The notes below the pieces were generated by a model that was not told the origin of the DNA, ran no database searches, and worked only from the letters and a program-made list of their open reading frames with translations. From Croceibacterium aestuarii (GTDB lineage: Bacteria; Pseudomonadota; Alphaproteobacteria; Sphingomonadales; Sphingomonadaceae): a DNA stretch of 64,000 nt. Numbering within the stretch: the stretch's first letter is position 1; every line of letters begins with the position of its first letter. The translations under genes were made by a program, and so were the position numbers. Shown here piece after piece: positions 38,247 to 45,459 of this stretch. Where the stretch lies: the NCBI RefSeq assembly GCF_030657335.1, contig NZ_CP131039.1, positions 2,868,501-2,932,500 on the forward strand, read 5' to 3'.

Positions 38247-39269
38247 ATGACCTACCACCATATCCCGCTCTATCCCTACGACATCGATCCGCTGCGGATC
38301 GTCGGTCGCAAACCCGCACGGCCCGCCGGCACCGACCCCGCCGGCCCGGCCACGACGGAGGAGGAGCCCGGCTGCGGCGCGGCGCCGGGTCCGCTGGATC
38401 CTCCCCCGGACGGGGAGGTGGCAGCGCACAGCGCTGACGGAGGGGATTGTCCTCCTGGTGACGCGCGCGGGGGAAGTCCCCTCCACCACCCTGCCGGTGG
38501 TCCCCCTCCCCGCTTCGGGGAGGACGAGGACGACGAGCAGGACAAGGAGTCCGCCGAGGAGCAGGAGCGCCGCAATGCCCTGCGCAACTGGCTGCTCGGG
38601 CACTGGGAAACGGTCCAGGCGATGGCGCTCGCCGGCGAGCCGCCACAGCGCCAGGCGGCCACCGCTCGCCCCGAGCCTGTCGGAAGCGAAGCCCAACGGC
38701 CTCCCGTGCCCCGGGTGCGCCGTGCCGATCGCTGGGACAAGCCGAAGATGGCCGAGTTCCTGCGCCAGCTCGCCGCCAGCCACTCGGTCAGCGCCGCTTC
38801 GCGCGCGGTCGGCATGTCGCGCCAGTCCGCGCACCGGTTGCGCAACCGCCTCAAGGGCCAGCCGTTCGACATCGCCTGGGAAGCCGCGTTCCGCCACGGC
38901 TACGACAACCTCGCGCATTCGGCGCTCGAGCTGGCGCTGGAGGGCGAGGAAGTGCCCTACTATCACCGCGGCGAACTCGTCGGCACCCACCGCAAGCGCA
39001 ACGCGCAGCTGATCGTGGCCCTGCTCAAGATGCGCAACCGCGAAGGCGCGCCGATGCTCGGCCGCTACGGCGCGGCGGCCGAGTTCTGGACCGAGGAGTG
39101 GGACCGCCTGCTGCGGCGCGTCGAGACCGGCGGGGTCGACTGGGACGACGAACGGCGCGCGCTCGGCGCCGATGGATTGGCGGCGCTCGACCTGCCGAGC
39201 GAAGAGCGGCGGATCGAACGGATCGCCATCCGCAACGCGCCCGACGAGCGCGCGCAGCGCCGCCGCTGA
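38247..39269 (+). CDS. Helix-turn-helix protein of unknown function, probable SOS gene
   Basis: The 340-residue protein has a unique start (MTYHHIPLYPYDIDPLRIVG) and a disordered, acidic and Pro-rich middle. From about residue 150 a conserved part has a helix-turn-helix (MAEFLRQLAASHSVSAASRA then VGMSRQSAHRLRNRLKG) and FDIAWEAAFRHGYDNLAH. The HTH recalls small-terminase or resolvase types, but I cannot assign a role. Codons 52-93 come from a palindromic element (38399-38524). A LexA-type box precedes the start. Confidence 0.72.
   Translation: MTYHHIPLYPYDIDPLRIVGRKPARPAGTDPAGPATTEEEPGCGAAPGPLDPPPDGEVAAHSADGGDCPPGDARGGSPLHHPAGGPPPRFGEDEDDEQDKESAEEQERRNALRNWLLGHWETVQAMALAGEPPQRQAATARPEPVGSEAQRPPVPRVRRADRWDKPKMAEFLRQLAASHSVSAASRAVGMSRQSAHRLRNRLKGQPFDIAWEAAFRHGYDNLAHSALELALEGEEVPYYHRGELVGTHRKRNAQLIVALLKMRNREGAPMLGRYGAAAEFWTEEWDRLLRRVETGGVDWDDERRALGADGLAALDLPSEERRIERIAIRNAPDERAQRRR
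38399..38524. repeat. 126-bp palindromic element inserted in frame in a coding region
   Basis: TCCTCCCC (38399-38406) and GGGGAGGA (38517-38524) are the outer arms, with inner pairs such as GGGGAAGTCCCC-type runs. The layout, including GGAGGTGGCAGCGCACAGCG, is that of an intergenic palindromic repeat known from sphingomonads. Its 126 bases are exactly 42 codons, so the frame is kept and the protein gains a Pro/Gly/His-rich segment. Confidence 0.75.
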
Positions 39270-39291
39270 TTCTCTTCGCCCCCCGCCATGC

Positions 39292-39379
39292 GTAACCCTG
39301 CTGCCAATGCGTAACCATCTGATATTAGGCGGTTATTGTCGCGTTCGGCAGGGTTACTGGTGTAACTCGGGTAACCCTG
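39292..39379. repeat. Triple GTAACCCTG repeat between convergent genes
   Basis: GTAACCCTGC (39292-39301) has an inverted partner GCAGGGTTAC (39348-39357) and a direct copy GTAACCCTG (39371-39379). It fills the 141-nt spacer between the HTH gene and the methyltransferase gene. A hairpin over 39292-39357 could stop transcription from either side; no T tract is obvious. Confidence 0.5.
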
Positions 39380-39410
39380 TTCGCGGCGCGGCGCGTGGGT
39401 GGCGGCGGCG

Positions 39411-40541
39411 TTAAGGCGCCAGCCGGCGAATGACGTAGGTCTCGTCGTCGAACCACAGCGCGCCGTGTTCGCGCAGCACCTCGCGGGTCGCCCCGAGATA
39501 GGCCGAGCCGGTCATCGCCTCGGCCAGCCGGTCGTCCTCGATCTGCGCGACGTAGGTCGCGGCGTTCCACGCGGCGAGCAGGGTCGAAGTGCCGATCAGC
39601 GTGTCGTTGCTGTCGATCTCGTCGGGCAGCGTGTGCATGGTGTAGCGCAGGCGCGACTGGTCGTCGGGCAGCGGTTCGAAGACGAATTGCGCGGCCTCCT
39701 CGCCGAGCGCCTCGCGGGTCGCGTCGAGCAGTTCGCGGCGCGAAGTGGTGAACGGGTCGGCCTCGGGCCAGACCTTGCGGACGATGTCGAGCCCCGGGTC
39801 GCCGCCGGCCGAATGCACGCCGAGCAGCCGCCCGCCCGGCCCGAGCGCGCGGGCCAGCGGGGCGAGCACGCGCCCGGCCTTGAAGCGCACGCTGGCGGCG
39901 AGCCGGAACGGCTGGCTGGCGAGAACGAGGTCGAAGTCGGCGCGCGGGTGTCCGGGACGCGGGATCACCGCATCGAGGATGTAGCGGCAGTCGCGGCGAT
40001 AGAGCACGATCACGGTCGGCGTCTCGGGCAGCAGCACCCCGCTCTTCTCGCTCAGCCGGGTCCGCCAGTTGGCGGCAAGAAACGGCTGCAGGTCGTTGAT
40101 CTGCTGCTCGAATTCGGCGGCGGTCGACCCAGTGAGCGCGACCTCGTGCCACACCACGTCGGGCTGCGCGCCGTCCTTGCGGTGGGCCAGCCACGGCGCA
40201 TCGGCATAGGGCAGGTTGGTCAGCGCGAGCACCGTCTCGGGATGCTCGAAGAACCGGTCGGGCATCTTGTCGAGCGTCAGGCGGATGTCCTCGAGGCTGA
40301 TTTCCTTGGCCGCGATGTAGAACGGCAACCGGTCGAACTTGCGATGCATCGAGCGCAGCACCCGCGCCAGCACGGTCCCGTCGCCCACCCCGGCGTCGAA
40401 GAACCGCAGCGCCGGGGCCTTGGGGGTGAGCGCGTCGAGCTCCTCGGCGACGCGCTGCGCCACCGCCCACTTCTCGGAGCAGGTGTTGACGAACATCAGG
40501 TACTTCTGGCGATTGTCGTAGAAGCGGAAATTCGATTTCAC
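39411..40541 (-). CDS. Putative SAM-dependent methyltransferase, unknown target
   Basis: GTG 40541, six bases after GGAGAGA, starts a 376-residue protein. LRFFDAGVGDGTVLARVLRS is a SAM-binding motif I, and ALTNLPYADAPWL resembles the NPPY-type catalytic motif of amino-methyltransferases. The region HSAGGDPGLDIVRKVWPEAD is also conserved-looking. I do not recognise a named family. It lies 26 nt after the ferredoxin gene on the same strand, so it ends the desulfurase-ferredoxin run. The longer open frame upstream has no gene-like sequence. Confidence 0.65.
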   Translation of the reverse strand: MKSNFRFYDNRQKYLMFVNTCSEKWAVAQRVAEELDALTPKAPALRFFDAGVGDGTVLARVLRSMHRKFDRLPFYIAAKEISLEDIRLTLDKMPDRFFEHPETVLALTNLPYADAPWLAHRKDGAQPDVVWHEVALTGSTAAEFEQQINDLQPFLAANWRTRLSEKSGVLLPETPTVIVLYRRDCRYILDAVIPRPGHPRADFDLVLASQPFRLAASVRFKAGRVLAPLARALGPGGRLLGVHSAGGDPGLDIVRKVWPEADPFTTSRRELLDATREALGEEAAQFVFEPLPDDQSRLRYTMHTLPDEIDSNDTLIGTSTLLAAWNAATYVAQIEDDRLAEAMTGSAYLGATREVLREHGALWFDDETYVIRRLAP

Positions 40542-40567
40542 CGGCTCTCTCCCCAGGGAACGCCCCG

Positions 40568-40900
40568 TCAGCTCTTCTGCATGTCGCGGCTCTCGGCCGG
40601 TATCCTTACCTCGAGGCCTTCGATCTCGTCGCCAAGCACAATCTGGCACGAGAGCCGGCTGGTGCGGGTGACGTGGGCGGCGAGGTCGAGCATGTCCTCC
40701 TCCTCCTCGCTCGCCTCCGGCAGGCGGTCGAACCATTCGGGCGCGACGATGACGTGGCAGGTCGAGCAGGCCATCTGCCCCTCGCAGGTGCCCTCGAGCG
40801 GCATGCCCGCCGCCTGCCCGCATTGGAGCAGGCTGGTGCCGGCCGTGCCCTCGGCCTCGACTGCGTTGCCCTCGCGGTCGATGAAGCGAACCATCACCAT
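40568..40900 (-). CDS. fdx: [2Fe-2S] ferredoxin, adrenodoxin/ISC type
   Basis: The 110-residue protein has the cysteine spacing C-x5-C-x2-C in TCEGQMACSTCHVIV and the fourth cysteine in SRLSCQIVL. This is the vertebrate-type cluster site used by ISC ferredoxins to feed electrons to cluster assembly or to cytochromes P450. The ATG overlaps the stop of the cysteine desulfurase gene (TGATG), so the pair is translationally coupled; this favours an iron-sulfur assembly role. Confidence 0.92.
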   Translation of the reverse strand: MVMVRFIDREGNAVEAEGTAGTSLLQCGQAAGMPLEGTCEGQMACSTCHVIVAPEWFDRLPEASEEEEDMLDLAAHVTRTSRLSCQIVLGDEIEGLEVRIPAESRDMQKS

Positions 40901-41997
40901 CAGCCCTGCGCCTCCGCCGCCGCGAGGATCAGGCCGAGGCCTTCCTCCAGTTCGTCCATCGTCGTGTAGCGCCCGAAGCCGATGCGGATCGAGCTCTTCG
41001 CCTGTTCCACCGTCAGCCCCAAGGCGCCGAGAACGCGGCTCGGCTTCCTCGCCTCGCTGGCGCAGGCCGATCCGGCCGAGAAGCACACCTGGCGCGCGTC
41101 CGACATCAGCCGAGCAACGTCGATCCCGTCGCGGCGCACGTTGAGGTTGCCCTTGTACCTGTGCGCCGCGCTGCCGTTGAGCGTCCACCGGGCGAGCATT
41201 TCGCGCGCCCGGTCCCACAGCGCCGCGACGTGGGCCTCGTCCTCGTCCTGCGTCTCGAGCGAGAGCTTTACCGCTGCGCCCAGGCCGGCGCACAATGCGG
41301 GGCTGAGCGTGCCCGAGCGGATGCCGGCTTCCTGCCCGCCGCCGGTGATGACCGGATCGAGCGCGATCCCGTCCCTGATCCACAGCGCGCCGACGCCCTT
41401 CGGGCCGTAGAGCTTGTGCCCGGTGATCGCGATCAGGTCGGCATCGGCCACCGGCATCTTGCCCGCCGACTGCACCGCGTCGCACACCACCAGCGCGCCG
41501 GCGGCCCGGGCCCGTTCGGCGAGGTCGGCGACCGGCTGGATCGTACCGATCTCGTTGTTGACCTGCATCACCGCAAGCACGCCGAGATCGTCGGGCAGGC
41601 CAACCTGCGGATCGACCAGCCCGTCGGCGCCCACGGGCAGGACCGCGCAATCCGGGTCGAGCGCCAGTGCGGTGTTGAGCACGGCCGAATGCTCGATCGC
41701 GCTGACCGCGATGCGCTTGTCGCCCCGCCCCCGGTCGCTGCCGCGCAGCGCGATGTTGAGCGCTTCGGTCGCGCTGCCGGTGAAGATCACGGTGCCGCCT
41801 ACGGGAAACAGCGCGGCGACCTGTTCGCGGGCAATGTCGACCGCAGCCTCCGCCTGCCGCCCGAGCCGGTGCGCGGAATGCGGATTGCCGTAGCCGGTCG
41901 TCTCCGGCCCGCCGAGCCACGGCAGCATCGACTCGCGCGCTTCGGGGGCGAGCGGCGTCGTGGCCTGGTTGTCGAGGTAGATCATGCGCCGCGCCAT
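40900..41997 (-). CDS. Cysteine desulfurase (IscS/NifS-like)
   Basis: The 365-residue PLP enzyme takes sulfur from cysteine for Fe-S clusters or tRNA thiolation. DNQATTPLAPEARESML, the PLP lysine in ITGHKLYGPKG, and the catalytic loop CFSAGSACASEARKPS are all present. The start may be 41997 or Met5 (41985), where the family usually begins; neither has a good ribosome site. Together with ferredoxin it looks like a minimal ISC set, but iscU and iscA are not here. A family D palindrome separates it from its paralogue. Confidence 0.93.
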   Translation of the reverse strand: MARRMIYLDNQATTPLAPEARESMLPWLGGPETTGYGNPHSAHRLGRQAEAAVDIAREQVAALFPVGGTVIFTGSATEALNIALRGSDRGRGDKRIAVSAIEHSAVLNTALALDPDCAVLPVGADGLVDPQVGLPDDLGVLAVMQVNNEIGTIQPVADLAERARAAGALVVCDAVQSAGKMPVADADLIAITGHKLYGPKGVGALWIRDGIALDPVITGGGQEAGIRSGTLSPALCAGLGAAVKLSLETQDEDEAHVAALWDRAREMLARWTLNGSAAHRYKGNLNVRRDGIDVARLMSDARQVCFSAGSACASEARKPSRVLGALGLTVEQAKSSIRIGFGRYTTMDELEEGLGLILAAAEAQG

Positions 41998-42017
41998 AGC
42001 CCGCGCCGCCCTTCCCC

Positions 42018-42103
42018 GTCACCCCGGACTTGATCCGGGGCCCCGCTTTTCTCTCCCGGCGGCGCGGAAGGAAGCTCGGTCCCGGATCGAGTCCGGGATG
42101 ACG
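42018..42103. repeat. 86-bp palindromic repeat (family D)
   Basis: GTCACCCCGGACTTGATCCG and the downstream CGGATCGAGTCCGGGATGAC are inverted copies around a GC-rich centre. The sequence is a well-known type of intergenic repeat in sphingomonads. It fills the spacer between the two cysteine desulfurase genes and ends six bases after the second gene's stop codon, so it probably forms a hairpin in their mRNA. Confidence 0.9.
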
Positions 42104-42109
42104 AGAACG

Positions 42110-43156
42110 TCAGAGGCTGCGCCACGCTTGGGCGAAGGCGTCGAGTTCCGCCGGGGTCGTGTTCCAGCCGATGCTGACGCGGATCGTGCGCGAGGCGGTG
42201 TCGTCGTCGATCCCGAAGGCATCGAGCACGCGGCTCTTCTTGAGTGTGCCGGAGGAGCACGCACTTCCGGCCGAGACGGCAAAGCCCATTGCATCAAGCT
42301 TGATGAGCAGGGCCTGCGCGCTGAACGTGGGATGGGCGAGCGAGAACAGCCAATCGCACTGGGGGCCGAGGATCAAGCCTTCGCCACGGTCCATGACGGC
42401 CTTGCGAAAGTCGAAGCGCTGCGTTTCGCCGGTGGCCCAGCCCGCCAGTCCGCCACCTTCCAGCGCGGCTGCGAAGCCCAGTGCGGCAGGCAAGTTCTCG
42501 GTCCCCTGGCGGTAGCCTCGCTCCTGTCCGCCGCTCGGCTCGAGCATGGAAAAGTCACGCACCAGCAGCGCACCGATACCGGTCGGTCCGCCGACTTTGT
42601 GCGCCGAGACGACCGCCATGTCGCAATCTGGCAAAGGGCGTTTCCCGGCCGATTGCGAACAGTCGCAAAGCAGCAGGCCGCCGGCAGCACGAACCGTTGC
42701 CGCCGTTTCGCCTTGGTCCGTGAGCACGAACGTGCCGGTCTCCGAATTGAGCGATTGAACCGCCACCACCGCCTTGCCGGGACGGGCCAGCAGGTCTTCC
42801 AGCCGGGCAAGATCGACCTGCGCCATGAGCGAGGGAATCGGCACCACCTCCGCCTCCGGCGCCGCTCGGAACAGCGCGTCGTGCTCCACCGCCGAGACGA
42901 TGCGCCGGTCCACCTTCGCCCTCTGCAAACCAATCGCCAAAGCCTCGCTCGCCCCGCTGGTGAAGATCACTTCCCCCTCCCAGCCGAGCGCCGTTTTCAC
43001 CCGCTCGCGCGCGTCCTCCAGCGCGGCGCGCGCCTTGCGGCCCTCGGCGTGCGGGCTGCTCGGGTTGGCCCAGATTTCGAACCCGCGCAGCATGGCCTCG
43101 CGCGCTTCGGGGCGCAGGGGCGTGGTCGCGGCGTGGTCGAGATAGATGCGGGTCAT
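42110..43156 (-). CDS. Cysteine desulfurase, second copy
   Basis: The 348-residue PLP protein is about as distant from the neighbour as separate subfamilies are. IYLDHAATTPLRPEAREAML, PLP lysine in VSAHKVGGPTGIGALLV, GYRQGTENLPAALGFA and the catalytic loop SAGSACSSGTLKKSRV are present. The usual NNE motif reads LNSETG. It begins at ATG 43156, close to the divergent hydrolase gene. One copy may serve Fe-S assembly and the other tRNA thiolation, which sequence alone cannot decide. Confidence 0.92.
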   Translation of the reverse strand: MTRIYLDHAATTPLRPEAREAMLRGFEIWANPSSPHAEGRKARAALEDARERVKTALGWEGEVIFTSGASEALAIGLQRAKVDRRIVSAVEHDALFRAAPEAEVVPIPSLMAQVDLARLEDLLARPGKAVVAVQSLNSETGTFVLTDQGETAATVRAAGGLLLCDCSQSAGKRPLPDCDMAVVSAHKVGGPTGIGALLVRDFSMLEPSGGQERGYRQGTENLPAALGFAAALEGGGLAGWATGETQRFDFRKAVMDRGEGLILGPQCDWLFSLAHPTFSAQALLIKLDAMGFAVSAGSACSSGTLKKSRVLDAFGIDDDTASRTIRVSIGWNTTPAELDAFAQAWRSL

Positions 43157-43252
43157 GTGGGAATTGCGATTTCAGGCGTAATCCCTATATAGCCCCGCAC
43201 TTCCGGTGCGCCACCCGCGCCGCGTCAAACACAATTTGCAAGAGCCCGCCCA

Positions 43253-43909
43253 ATGCCCTCCGTCATTTTTCCCGGCCCCGAAGGCCGCCTCGAAGGCCGT
43301 TTCTCTCCCCCGCCGCGTCCACGCGCACCGGTGGCGATGATCCTGCATCCGCATTCGCAGGGCGGCGGCACGATGAACGACCGCATTGTCCAGCGCCTCT
43401 ACAAGACCTTCAGCGACCGCGGCTTCGCCACGTTGCGCTTCAACTTCCGCGGCGTCGGCCGCAGCCAGGGCAGCTTCGACAACGGCATCGGCGAGCTCAG
43501 CGATGCCGCCGCGGCGCTCGACTGGGTGCAGTCGTTCCACCCCGAAGCGCAGACCACCTGGGTCGCCGGGGTCAGCTTCGGCGCGCTGATCGGCATGCAG
43601 TTGCTGATGCGCCGCCCGGAAATCCGCGGCTTCATCTCGATCGCCCCGCCGGCCAACATGTACGACTTCAGCTTCCTCGCCCCCTGCCCTGCTTCGGGCA
43701 TTTTCATCCAGGGCACCGCCGATACCGTCGTGCAGCCGAACGCGGTGCAGAAGCTCGTCGACAAGCTCCGTACGCAGAAGCACATCACGATCCATCACGA
43801 AGAGATCCCGCGGGCCAATCACTTCTTCGAGAACGAGCAGGACGAGCTGATGAAGTCGGTCGACAACTACCTCGACTTCCGCCTCGACCCGGACTGCCCG
43901 ATCCGCTGA
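43253..43909 (+). CDS. Alpha/beta-fold hydrolase (COG2945-like)
   Basis: The 218-residue protein has no signal peptide. PRAPVAMILHPHSQGGGTMN, TLRFNFRGVGRSQGSFDNG and the nucleophile elbow VAGVSFGALIGMQLLMRRPE form the alpha/beta core, and a late His is in IPRANHFFE. The family is uncharacterised and is often found beside cysteine desulfurase and Suf genes in alphaproteobacteria. Here it is divergent from one, with 96 nt between starts. Confidence 0.88.
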   Translation: MPSVIFPGPEGRLEGRFSPPPRPRAPVAMILHPHSQGGGTMNDRIVQRLYKTFSDRGFATLRFNFRGVGRSQGSFDNGIGELSDAAAALDWVQSFHPEAQTTWVAGVSFGALIGMQLLMRRPEIRGFISIAPPANMYDFSFLAPCPASGIFIQGTADTVVQPNAVQKLVDKLRTQKHITIHHEEIPRANHFFENEQDELMKSVDNYLDFRLDPDCPIR

Positions 43910-43966
43910 CGCGGGGCATTCCGGCCTTTCCAGAGCCTGGCTGAAAGCCGCCACGGGGAGCGGTCG

Positions 43967-43992
43967 GGAACTCTCTTGCCATTTCGCGCGTT
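43967..43992 (+). promoter_or_regulatory. EcfG-type (general stress) promoter for tonB
   Basis: GGAAC (43967-43971), 17 bases, then CGTT (43989-43992) match the general stress motif. Transcription would start near 43999, at the left edge of the palindrome described next. Confidence 0.7.
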
Positions 43993-43998
43993 GCGTGA

Positions 43999-44017
43999 GA
44001 TGTTACATTATTACATC
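43999..44017 (+). promoter_or_regulatory. Zur-box-like palindrome in the tonB leader
   Basis: GATGTTACATTATTACATC is a 19-bp imperfect palindrome with seven of nine pairs matched. Its core agrees at 12 of 15 positions with the Zur-type TGTTATAATATAACA pattern known in several proteobacteria. It lies 41 bases before the tonB start and at the expected transcription start, where a zinc repressor would block expression. Confidence 0.5.
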
Positions 44018-44036
44018 GAGTCGAGGGACTCGACTC
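44018..44036. promoter_or_regulatory. Three GANTC sites in the tonB leader
   Basis: GANTC sites begin at 44018, 44027 and 44032, three in 19 bases. The first two are inverted copies (GAGTC...GACTC) that can pair as a hairpin. They follow directly on the Zur-like palindrome and may bring CcrM methylation into the control of this gene. Confidence 0.5.
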
Positions 44037-44058
44037 GTGGGAGTAAGGAGAGGTTCCC

Positions 44059-44724
44059 ATGTCCTATCTCGATCAATCGCAAGACCCGCGCCGCCGCGCC
44101 ACAGCAATCGCCAGCGTCACGGCGATTCACATCATCGTCGCGGCCGTGCTCGTCACCGGGCTCAGCTTCACCGGCGTCATCCAGCGTGAGGGGACGTTCA
44201 TCGGTACCTTCATTCCCGATCCTCCCAAGCCTCCTCCCCCGCCCCCCTCGGATCCCGTGAAGTCCGAAGCGCCGGCCAAAAGCGACCACCTGACTGCACC
44301 GACGCCGCCGCTCGACCTTTCCGGCAGTGCGCAGGTCGAGGTGACGCCGTTCGATCCGATCAAAATCCCGCAGCCAACCACGAGCTCCGTCCCCTATGTG
44401 GCGCCCACGCCCACCCCATCCGCGTTCGCGCCCAAGCGCGCGGCGCCGCGCAACGATCCGGCGCGCTGGGTGATGACCGAGGATTACCCCTCGCGCGCGA
44501 TCCGCGAAGGGGCAGAGGGCGTCGCAGGTTTCCGCGTTGTGGTCGGCAGCGACGGCAAGGTCGATGCTTGCGAGATCACCGCCAGCAGCGGCAACGCCGA
44601 CCTCGACGCGGCGACCTGCAAGTACATCACTCGGCGCGCCCGCTTCGATGCAGCGACCGACGGCAACGGGCAGAGCGTCGTTGGCAGCTATTCCAGCACA
44701 GTCCGCTGGGTCCTGCCCCGCTGA
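44059..44724 (+). CDS. TonB-family energy transducer
   Basis: The 221-residue protein has a short cytoplasmic start, one membrane helix (TAIHIIVAAVLVTGLSF), a Pro-rich linker (DPPKPPPPPPSDP) and a C-terminal TonB domain (DYPSRAIREGAEGVAGFRVV, STVRWVLPR). TonB passes proton-motive force to outer membrane receptors. Two cysteines (DACEIT, AATCKY) may form a disulfide. ATG 44059 follows AAGGAGAGG. No exbB/exbD is nearby. Its leader holds a stress promoter, a Zur-like palindrome and three GANTC sites; a terminator follows. Confidence 0.9.
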   Translation: MSYLDQSQDPRRRATAIASVTAIHIIVAAVLVTGLSFTGVIQREGTFIGTFIPDPPKPPPPPPSDPVKSEAPAKSDHLTAPTPPLDLSGSAQVEVTPFDPIKIPQPTTSSVPYVAPTPTPSAFAPKRAAPRNDPARWVMTEDYPSRAIREGAEGVAGFRVVVGSDGKVDACEITASSGNADLDAATCKYITRRARFDAATDGNGQSVVGSYSSTVRWVLPR

Positions 44725-44746
44725 GAAGAGTTCCCCCGGAGCGAGC

Positions 44747-44953
44747 CTATTCCGGGGCCACTTCGGCGCGGTCCAACGGGGCCGCGCCGTTTTTGTCCGG
44801 CACGGTCCAGATCGCCACATTGGCGAGCATGACGACCGCCAGCAGCACCATCAGCCAGACCTGCTTGGCTGGGCCCTCACGGCGCCACTGGAACCAGGCC
44901 CCCGCCAACAGCGCAAGAGCTGCCAGCACCACGATCGCAAGGATTGTGTCCAT
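44747..44953 (-). CDS. Small two-helix membrane protein, unknown function
   Basis: The 68-residue protein has helices TILAIVVLAALALLAGAWF and QVWLMVLLAVVMLANVAIW separated by a basic loop, then an acidic tail. I do not recognise the family. It converges on tonB with 22 nt between the stops, and the tonB terminator lies inside its 3' coding region. Confidence 0.7.
   Translation of the reverse strand: MDTILAIVVLAALALLAGAWFQWRREGPAKQVWLMVLLAVVMLANVAIWTVPDKNGAAPLDRAEVAPE
44764..44794 (+). terminator. Rho-independent terminator of tonB, inside the opposite gene
   Basis: CGGCGCGG (44764-44771) pairs with CCGCGCCG (44782-44789) and TTTTT follows at 44790-44794. It lies 40 nt after the tonB stop. 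The same bases encode the last residues of the minus-strand protein at 44747-44953. Confidence 0.85.
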
Positions 44954-44983
44954 AACCCAGCATAGGGCAACGCCGATGCAGGC

Positions 44984-45008
44984 GGAACCCCGGCGTGCCC
45001 CAACTGTT
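44984..45008 (+). promoter_or_regulatory. EcfG-type (general stress) promoter candidate
   Basis: GGAAC (44984-44988), 16 bases, then TGTT (45005-45008) resemble the general stress motif with one mismatch in the -10. It would start transcription about 22 bases before the DUF3597 gene. Confidence 0.45.
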
Positions 45009-45036
45009 CGGCCTGCACATGGCAGGAGAAGTTGGA

Positions 45037-45408
45037 ATGAGCATTTTCGGCAAGATCAAGGACGCGATCTTCGGGCACGAGGCCGAAGCCAGGCCGACCC
45101 CCACGCCGCTCTCGCCCACCGACGGCGCGCGACAGCCACAATCGCAGGCCGCCGCGCCGGTAGTGGACATCGAGCAAAACCTCGACTCCATGCCCGGTGC
45201 CGACCGGCTTAACTGGCGGACCTCGATCGTCGACCTGATGAAGCTGATCGGGGTCGATTCGAGCTACGAAGCGCGCAAGGCCCTGGCGGCCGAAATGGGC
45301 CGCACCGATTATTCGGGCAGCGCCGAAGACAACGTCTGGTTGCATCGCCGCGTGATGCAGGACCTGTCCAAGCACGGCGGCAAAGTCCCGGCCGAATACA
45401 CCGACTGA
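45037..45408 (+). CDS. DUF3597-domain protein
   Basis: ATG 45037, after GCAGGAGAAGTTGGA, gives 123 residues: MSIFGKIKDAIFGHE, a Pro/Gln-rich linker, then the DUF3597 core (LNWRTSIVDLMKLIGVDSSY, RKALAAEMGRTDYSGSAEDN, VWLHRRVMQDLSKHGG). The solved family structure is helical, but the role is unknown. The stress-type promoter upstream hints at general stress control. The open frame extends to 44995 without support. Confidence 0.88.
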   Translation: MSIFGKIKDAIFGHEAEARPTPTPLSPTDGARQPQSQAAAPVVDIEQNLDSMPGADRLNWRTSIVDLMKLIGVDSSYEARKALAAEMGRTDYSGSAEDNVWLHRRVMQDLSKHGGKVPAEYTD

Positions 45409-45459
45409 GCCTACGCAATTGACATATTTGGTAACCTTCCCGCGCTAACGGCGGGAAGA

